A DNA stretch of 15,830 bases from Kiritimatiellia bacterium (GTDB taxonomy: Bacteria > Verrucomicrobiota > Kiritimatiellia > RFP12 > UBA1067): positions 1 through 15,830 of the forward strand of contig JAFUDL010000026.1 in the NCBI GenBank assembly GCA_017459225.1, written 5' to 3'. Below the pieces are notes generated by a model, which saw only the letters and a program-made list of their open reading frames with translations, was not told the DNA's origin and did no database searches. Positions 8,162 through 13,483 of this stretch are shown in pieces. Both the position numbers and the translations under genes were made by a program. The first letter of the stretch is position 1. Each line of letters starts with the position of its first letter.

Positions 8162-9523
8162 ATGGCGATGCGTGCCGAGACCAAGCACTCAATGCTCAGG
8201 CGGTGCAACGGCTGGGATTATCGCCAGCCCTGCATTTACCAGATTACGCTTGTCTTGGCCGATCGCAAATCAAAGGCACTTGGGCGGCTGGAAATCCCCG
8301 CTCTGCCGAGCGGGGCACAAAACAGGCCGCTTCAAGTGCAAGGCCGCCTGCTTCAAGCAAATAACGTGAGCGGTAGTTCTGTGCCGAGCGCGGAAGCGAT
8401 CGGCTCTGCGCTAGCCCTCGCGGCAAGCGCAGAGATCGCCCTCACTCCGGCGGGCGAGGCGGTGAAGCGTGAGTTTTGGGCGCTTGGCGAGCATCACCCC
8501 GAGATCAAGCCGCTCTTTATCCAGGTAATGCCCGATCACGTTCATTTCATCATTCATGTGACAAAGCCGATGGCGCGGCATCTCGGCCAGGCGATGGCCG
8601 GTTTCAAAACGGGCAGTTCAAAGGCCGCCATTGGCAAGGGCGGTCTTTGGGCAGAGGGGTTTCAAGATACGATTCTCTTTCACGAGGGGCAGCTCGATTC
8701 GATGTTTGCCTACCTTCGAGATAACCCGCGCCGCCTCGCGGTAAAGCAACTCTTCCCCGATCTGTTTAGGGTGAGGAATGATTTGATCTTGGCGCTGCCG
8801 CGCCAAGCGCAGAAAGAGCGAGAGCTGCCGCTCTCGGCACAGAATAACCTGGGGCTGCCGCTCTCGGCACAGAATAACCTGGGGCTGCCGCCCCAGGCAC
8901 AGAACAGACCGCTCTGTTCGGTGCTCGGCGCGGGAGCGCCGAGCGTTAAGGCCCATTTCTCGGCCATCGGCAATCTCTTTCTTCTCGACTCGCCGAATAT
9001 CATTCAGGTGCAATGCTCGCGCTCATATCTTGCATATCGCCGCATACCGAAGCCTGGTGGGGGGCTTAAGATTGCGCGCAATGAGAAGGGCGAGCCGATC
9101 ATCGAGAAAACCACGCCAGAGTTTGAGACGAAACGCGACGAACTGCTCGCCGCCGCCAAGCATGGCGCGGTTTTGATATCGCCCTGTATCTCTGATGGCG
9201 AGCGCGAGATAGCTCGGCTTGCTTTTGCCGCGGGTTTGCCTTTAATCGCCTTGCGCAACATGGGTTTTTCGCCGCTCTACAAGCCCGGCGGCAAGCTTTT
9301 CGACCAAACCGCCAACGGTAGGCTATTGCTGCTCGCCCCCGCCGCCTGGCCATACCAGACGGCAGAAAAGCGCATGACTCGGTTTGATGCTTGCGCCATG
9401 AATCGCATCGCCCAGCTTATCGCGGGCGATGGCGCAGCCGAGATCAACTACCATGGCATGAAGCCCAACGACATCGACCGCCTCGTATGCGAGGCGGTGA
9501 AAGGAGGCCAAGATGGCCGATAA
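8162..9523 (+). CDS. REP-associated tyrosine (Y1-type HUH) transposase with fused C-terminal DprA/SLOG-like region
   Basis: A 453-residue protein. Residues 1-200 match the Y1 transposase (RAYT, IS200-like) fold: an RRCNGWDYRQPCIYQITLVLADR opening split here by strand structure, ALTPAGEAVKREFWAL, the HUH-type MPDHVHFII (His126, His128), and the catalytic tyrosine in MFAYLRDNPRRL (Tyr184). RAYTs are single-stranded DNA nucleases linked to REP palindromes. Residues about 265-450 form a second region (IGNLFLLDSP, GAVLISPCISDGEREIA, PLIALRNMGFSPLYKPGGKL, GRLLLLAP) resembling a Rossmann-like DprA/SLOG fold; that assignment is inference. Residues about 45-90 and 210-260 are encoded by REP-like hairpins and look like expansions between and within the domains. 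The ATG directly follows the hsdS TGA (TGAATG) with GGGAGGTGG at 8148-8156 upstream; the end overlaps hsdR by 11 bases. Confidence 0.85.
   Translation: MAMRAETKHSMLRRCNGWDYRQPCIYQITLVLADRKSKALGRLEIPALPSGAQNRPLQVQGRLLQANNVSGSSVPSAEAIGSALALAASAEIALTPAGEAVKREFWALGEHHPEIKPLFIQVMPDHVHFIIHVTKPMARHLGQAMAGFKTGSSKAAIGKGGLWAEGFQDTILFHEGQLDSMFAYLRDNPRRLAVKQLFPDLFRVRNDLILALPRQAQKERELPLSAQNNLGLPLSAQNNLGLPPQAQNRPLCSVLGAGAPSVKAHFSAIGNLFLLDSPNIIQVQCSRSYLAYRRIPKPGGGLKIARNEKGEPIIEKTTPEFETKRDELLAAAKHGAVLISPCISDGEREIARLAFAAGLPLIALRNMGFSPLYKPGGKLFDQTANGRLLLLAPAAWPYQTAEKRMTRFDACAMNRIAQLIAGDGAAEINYHGMKPNDIDRLVCEAVKGGQDGR
8296..8434. repeat. REP/BIME-like palindrome cluster 1, inside the RAYT gene
   Basis: Three hairpins lie in the segment that separates the first two strands of the transposase domain. 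Copy A (+): CCCCGCTC-TGCC-GAGCGGGG at 8296-8315 with tail CACAAAACAGGCCGC to 8330. Copy A' (-): tail GCGGTAGTTCTGTGCC from 8370, stem CCGAGCGC, loop GGAA, stem GCGATCGG to 8403 (one mismatch); it is the inverted partner of A, giving a BIME-like head-to-head pair. A third hairpin, CTCTGCGCT and AGCGCAGAG around a 13-base loop (8404-8434), may be a degenerate copy. The segment stays open in the transposase frame (LPSGAQNRP is encoded by copy A). Confidence 0.7.
8788..8943. repeat. REP-like palindrome cluster 2, inside the RAYT gene
   Basis: Five hairpins in the linker after the catalytic domain. 8788-8807: CTTGGCGC-TGCC-GCGCCAAG. 8819-8836: CGAGAGC-TGCC-GCTCTCG, tail GCACAGAATAACC. 8849-8866: CTGGGGC-TGCC-GCTCTCG, a mismatched hybrid of its neighbours with the same tail. 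8879-8896: CTGGGGC-TGCC-GCCCCAG, tail GCACAGAACAGACC. 8924-8943: CTCGGCGC-GGGA-GCGCCGAG in inverted orientation, preceded by GCTCTGTTCGGTG. The second, third and fourth copies repeat with an exact 30-bp period (10 codons). Stem arms vary together while loop and tail stay, so the hairpin itself is the conserved unit. Confidence 0.8.
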
Positions 9524-12500
9524 CGAACATCAATTCGAGAGCGACATCGAGGCGCTGATGACGGGCGAACTCGGCTGGAGGAGCACAGAACAGAGCAAAA
9601 CCTACCAGCGCGAACTGGCGCTTGATCTCTCGACGCTCGTTGGCTTTGTGAAGTCGAGCCAGCCAAAGGCATGGGCGTTTTTTGCAAAGGCATGTTCGGG
9701 GCTTGATCCGCAAAGAGAGTTCTACAAGAAGTTCGAGGATGCCGTCCAGACGGACGGGATGATCGACGTTCTGCGAAACGGCTTCTATGCCTGCGGCAAG
9801 CATTTCTTGGTCTGCTTCTTCAAGCCCGAGAACAAGTTGAACGAGACGGCGAACGCGGACTATGAAAAGAATATCTGCGAGTTTCACCGCCAGTGGCGCT
9901 ACAGCGTGAAGGAGCCGGCGAAGAGCGTCGACCTGATGCTCTCCGTCAACGGCATCCCGCTTGTCGCCATCGAATTGAAAGACCAGCTGACGGGGCAGAC
10001 GGTCGAGAACGCAAAACTTCAATGGATGACCGACCGCAACCCCAAGGAGGCGGTGTTCAGGCTCAACCACCGCGTGCTCGTATTCTTTGCCGTCGATCTG
10101 AACGAAGTCTGGATGACGACCTCGCTTGCAGGCGAGGCAACGCGCTTTCTGCCGTTTAACCAGGGCTCGGCCGGCGCCGGTGAGGATGGCGGGGCGGGGA
10201 ATCCGGCCTGGAGACCGGGGGCTGCCGCCCCCGGCACAGGACAGACCATCGGCCCCTGCGCGCCGACCGACTACCTCTGGCGGGACGTGCTGGCAAAAGA
10301 TTCGCTCCTGGACATTCTCCAGAAGTTCGTCAACTACGAAGCGGCGCCGAAGGACAAGAAACTCATCTTTCCTCGCTTCCACCAGCTCGACGTCGTGAGA
10401 AAGCTTGTTGCCGACGTGAAGGCGCATGGGAGCGGCCGCAACTATCTTGTGCAGCATTCGGCAGGATCGGGGAAGTCGAATTCAATTGCGTGGATCGGCT
10501 ACCGCCTTGCAAGCCTCTTCAACGACGACGACAAGCCCGTCTTCAACTCTGTGATCATCGTGACGGATCGACGTGTCCTTGACAAGCAGCTGCAGAGCAC
10601 GGTGATGAGTTTCAACCCGAAGCTTGGCGAAGTGGCCGTCATAGACGAGAAAAAGCACGCTAAAGATCTCCTTGCCGCCATTGACGACGGCAAGCGGATC
10701 ATCGTTTCGACGTTGCAGAAGTTCCCGGTCATCTTCAAGGACGACAAGAGCGTTGCAGGCAAACGCTTCGCCATCATAGTCGACGAGGCGCATTCCAGCC
10801 AGACGGGTCAGAGCGCGGCGAAGCTCAAGATCGCGCTGGGCGATCTGTCGGAAGCCATAGTGGAATACGAGGCGGAGACGGGGAAGAAGATCGACAAGGA
10901 CGACATCGACTCGCCCGATACGCAGCTTGCGCTCATGATGTGCGCCCATGGCAAGCACAAAAACCTCAGCTACTTCGCGTTCACGGCGACGCCGAAGGAC
11001 GTGACGCTCGACATATTCGGGACGCGGCAGAGGAACGGCTCGTTCCGTCCGTTCCACACCTATTCCATGCGCCAGGCGATCGAGGAGGGATTCATCCACG
11101 ACGTGCTGGCGAACTACACGACGTACAAGACGTGCTACGAGATCGTACGGGCGACGGAGGGCAATCCTGAGGTGCCTGTCAGCGAAGCCGCGAAGACGAT
11201 CAAGAAATACAAAAACCTGCACCCAAGGAATTTCGCGGAGAAGAGCGCCGTCATCGCCGACACGTTCACATCGGTGACTGAGAAGAAGTATCCCGGCGCG
11301 AAGATGATGGTCGTCACCGACTCGCGCCGCGCGGCGGTGCGGTATTTCTTCGCCTTGCAGGAGGCGTTGAAAGAGCGCGGCAGGACGGACATAAAAGTGA
11401 TGGTCGCGTTCTCCGGTCCAATAGAAGACCCGCCCAAAAGCGGCACCACCTACACCGAAGAGAGCCTCAACGCGCTTTCGATGGGCAAGCCGGTCAAGGA
11501 GTCGCAGACCAAGGCCGTATTCCACTCCGAGGGCAGCATCCTCGTCGTTGCCGAGAAGTTTCAGACGGGATTCGACGAACCGCTTCTGCACACGATGATC
11601 GTCGACAAGAAGCTGCGGGACGTCAAGGCCGTGCAGACGCTCTCGCGCGTCAACCGCATCTGCCCCGGAAAGACCGACACGTACATCCTCGACTTTGTCA
11701 ACACGAACGACGAGATAAAGGCGGCGTTCCAGCCGTACTATCAGGAAACCGACCTTGCCGAGGAAATCAACATCGACCTCGTCTTCAAGAAGCTCAAGGA
11801 GATACGAAAGTACAATCTCTATTCAGAGGCGGATATCGAGTCCGTGAGCAAGATTCATTTCTCTTTTGGCGGCAGGAAGGACTCGTCTGCCCAGGGGCAG
11901 ATTGCAGGTGCGCTATCGCCGGTCGTCGCGAAGTACAACGCCCTCTCTCACAAGGAGCGTTCGCTCTACAGGCGTACAATCCGCTCGTTCGTGCGTTGGT
12001 ACAACTACCTCACTCAGATAACCCGTCTCTTCGATGAGGCCGTGCAGAAAGAGCATACGTTCCTCTCCTATCTTGAACACCTGCTGCCGCCTGATGCGCA
12101 TGAAGTGGTCGATCTTGAAGGTGCCGTGAAGCTCAAGTACTACAAGCTCAAGGAAACGTTCTCCGGGGCGATTGCGCTTGAGAAGAAGCCGTCCGTGTTC
12201 GAGGCCCCGAAGCCCAAGCCGTCGACGACAATGACGCAGGCCAAGTCGCTTCTGCAGGAAGTGATCAACGCGATCAACCAGGCGTATGCGGGAGACTTCA
12301 CCGACGCGGATCTTGTCATCGTCGAAATGGTGCTGCCGAAAGTGCTTGCCAGCGCGAAACTCAAGAGGGCGGCGTCCGCACACGAAAAGAACGTGTACGT
12401 TGAAGGGATATTCCCCGACATCCTCAGCAAAATCGTTCTGGAAGCCTACGCGGAGAACGACAAGGCCTTTGATGCGCTTCTGAACGACAAGCCGAAGTAT

Positions 12501-12659
12501 CTGGCCTTCCTCAAGACGCTGGCCGAGGTAAGCTACGGCGAGTTCAGGCGGAAGGGCAGAAAGAGGGCGAACCCCGCCGGATGGGGCGCTGAAGTCGAGG
12601 AAGAAACCGACGGCGCGTTCCTTGCGGCCGCAGAGGACGGAGGCGCGGATGGCAAATGA
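9513..12659 (+). CDS. hsdR: type I restriction-modification system, restriction/translocase subunit HsdR
   Basis: A 1048-residue ATP-dependent translocase-endonuclease that cleaves unmodified DNA far from the HsdS-bound site. The N-terminal PD-(D/E)xK nuclease is visible as SVDLMLSVNGIP...AIELKD (Asp140, Glu154, Lys156). The SF2 helicase motor has Walker A SAGSGKSNS (Lys321), Walker B VDEAH (Asp424-His427), FAFTATP (motif III) and QTLSRVNR (motif VI, Arg712/Arg715). The C-terminal 300 residues are the helical HsdM/S-interaction region. A strong Shine-Dalgarno (AAGGAGG, 9501-9507) lies inside the transposase gene, and the genes overlap by 11 bases. Between the nuclease and helicase (about residues 218-250) an in-frame insertion includes a REP-like hairpin (GAAAPGTGQT); the flanking LPFNQG and TDYLWRDVL are normal family sequence, so the enzyme may still be active. 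Confidence 0.95.
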   Translation: MADNEHQFESDIEALMTGELGWRSTEQSKTYQRELALDLSTLVGFVKSSQPKAWAFFAKACSGLDPQREFYKKFEDAVQTDGMIDVLRNGFYACGKHFLVCFFKPENKLNETANADYEKNICEFHRQWRYSVKEPAKSVDLMLSVNGIPLVAIELKDQLTGQTVENAKLQWMTDRNPKEAVFRLNHRVLVFFAVDLNEVWMTTSLAGEATRFLPFNQGSAGAGEDGGAGNPAWRPGAAAPGTGQTIGPCAPTDYLWRDVLAKDSLLDILQKFVNYEAAPKDKKLIFPRFHQLDVVRKLVADVKAHGSGRNYLVQHSAGSGKSNSIAWIGYRLASLFNDDDKPVFNSVIIVTDRRVLDKQLQSTVMSFNPKLGEVAVIDEKKHAKDLLAAIDDGKRIIVSTLQKFPVIFKDDKSVAGKRFAIIVDEAHSSQTGQSAAKLKIALGDLSEAIVEYEAETGKKIDKDDIDSPDTQLALMMCAHGKHKNLSYFAFTATPKDVTLDIFGTRQRNGSFRPFHTYSMRQAIEEGFIHDVLANYTTYKTCYEIVRATEGNPEVPVSEAAKTIKKYKNLHPRNFAEKSAVIADTFTSVTEKKYPGAKMMVVTDSRRAAVRYFFALQEALKERGRTDIKVMVAFSGPIEDPPKSGTTYTEESLNALSMGKPVKESQTKAVFHSEGSILVVAEKFQTGFDEPLLHTMIVDKKLRDVKAVQTLSRVNRICPGKTDTYILDFVNTNDEIKAAFQPYYQETDLAEEINIDLVFKKLKEIRKYNLYSEADIESVSKIHFSFGGRKDSSAQGQIAGALSPVVAKYNALSHKERSLYRRTIRSFVRWYNYLTQITRLFDEAVQKEHTFLSYLEHLLPPDAHEVVDLEGAVKLKYYKLKETFSGAIALEKKPSVFEAPKPKPSTTMTQAKSLLQEVINAINQAYAGDFTDADLVIVEMVLPKVLASAKLKRAASAHEKNVYVEGIFPDILSKIVLEAYAENDKAFDALLNDKPKYLAFLKTLAEVSYGEFRRKGRKRANPAGWGAEVEEETDGAFLAAAEDGGADGK
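10215..10247. repeat. REP-like palindrome inside hsdR
   Basis: A perfect hairpin CCGGGGGC-TGCC-GCCCCCGG (10215-10234) followed by CACAGGACAGACC, matching the loop and tail of the copies in the RAYT gene. It is translated in a different frame from those copies (AAAPGTGQT here, LPPQAQNRP there), so the similarity is at the DNA level. A further ten-base palindrome CCGGCGCCGG lies about 40 bases upstream in the same insertion-like segment. Confidence 0.75.
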
Positions 12660-13398
12660 TTTCAAGAACCGGACGACGGAGCTGAAGCCGCGCGAACGAA
12701 TCGAGGCGGCGGGTTCTGCCTCCGTCGCGAACGCGGTGGAGCTTCTGGCGATCATCCTCAAGACGGGTGCGGCGGGTTGTGACGTGATGGAGCTTTCGCG
12801 GCGGCTCATTGACGCATTCGGCGGTGTGGAGGAACTGGTCAAGACAGACCTCAATACGCTCAAGAGTGGCGTTCGGGAATACAACAGGAGGAATCCCGAG
12901 AGGAAAATCCTTGGATTGGGACGAGTGAAGATGCTGGAACTTGCGGCGGCATTCGAGTTGGCGAGACGCGGCTACTCTGGACGCAGAGACGCTAAAAAGC
13001 CAATCCTTTCCTCCGTGGAAGCGGTGGCGGCGTTTCGTTCGGTCATGAAGGCCGGCACCGAGAAGGAAACATTCTGGGCCTTGCCTCTTGATGCCAAGAA
13101 AAGGCCGCTCGCAGAGGCGCAAGTCGTTTCCATAGGGACGGCAAACGGCGTGAGCGTTCATCCACGTGATGTGTTTGCGTTGGCGGTCAGGTGGAATGCG
13201 ACAGGCATCGTCGTCGCGCACAATCATCCAAGCGGCAGTTTGTCTCCGTCGAAACGTGACGATTCCCTCACGAACGGCTTATGCGAGGCAGGAAACATGA
13301 TGGGTATTCCGCTTGTTGATCATGTCATCCTCACAGGTGACTCATACTATAGTTACGCCGACAACGATCGGTTGAGAACAAGGGATGACGTTCATTAA
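12649..13398 (+). CDS. radC: RadC/JAB-domain protein (UPF0758 family)
   Basis: A 249-residue protein with the N-terminal helical UPF0758 region (LKPRERIEAAGSASVANAVELLAIILKTG, FGGVEELV) and a C-terminal JAB/MPN metalloprotease-like domain bearing the zinc-site motif AHNHPSG (His191, His193) with Asp204, and the family-typical GIPLVDHVILTGDSYYS. Despite the name, a DNA-repair role for RadC is not established; RadC-like genes recur on mobile and defence islands. The central segment (about residues 75-130) is somewhat longer than in E. coli RadC (224 residues). I use the ATG at 12649, six bases after GGAGG (12638-12642), overlapping the hsdR end by 11 bases; a start at 12622 would lie deeper in hsdR and lacks this signal. 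It is the last gene of the hsd operon, and whether it acts in restriction is unknown. Confidence 0.88.
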   Translation: MANDFKNRTTELKPRERIEAAGSASVANAVELLAIILKTGAAGCDVMELSRRLIDAFGGVEELVKTDLNTLKSGVREYNRRNPERKILGLGRVKMLELAAAFELARRGYSGRRDAKKPILSSVEAVAAFRSVMKAGTEKETFWALPLDAKKRPLAEAQVVSIGTANGVSVHPRDVFALAVRWNATGIVVAHNHPSGSLSPSKRDDSLTNGLCEAGNMMGIPLVDHVILTGDSYYSYADNDRLRTRDDVH

Positions 13399-13483
13399 AC
13401 AGAAAGATGCAGCCTGCGATCAACAGCCGGCGTACGCGATATTCTAATTGCGGCGCGGGCTGTGATATGCTATACTCAATGGC
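13399..13483. other. intergenic region after the R-M operon
   Basis: This 85-bp region has no clear rho-independent terminator for the hsd operon: no GC stem followed by a T run is visible. Its 3' half carries the promoter listed separately. Confidence 0.5.
13448..13476 (+). promoter_or_regulatory. sigma70-type promoter with extended -10, leaderless arrangement
   Basis: TTGCGG (13448-13453), a 17-base spacer, then TATACT (13471-13476) preceded by TGC, giving an extended -10. Only seven bases separate the -10 from the ATG at 13484, so transcription would begin at or within about three bases of the start codon. Confidence 0.7.

Noticed and set aside
8819..8910. Regular 30-bp repeats suggesting a CRISPR array
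   Set aside because: There are no spacers, the units are contiguous hairpins inside an open coding frame, and no cas genes are nearby.
9583..9596. GCACAGAACAGAGC near the hsdR start, matching the REP tail
   Set aside because: No stem-loop with the TGCC-type loop precedes it and it encodes an ordinary-looking HsdR N-terminal segment; probably coincidence.
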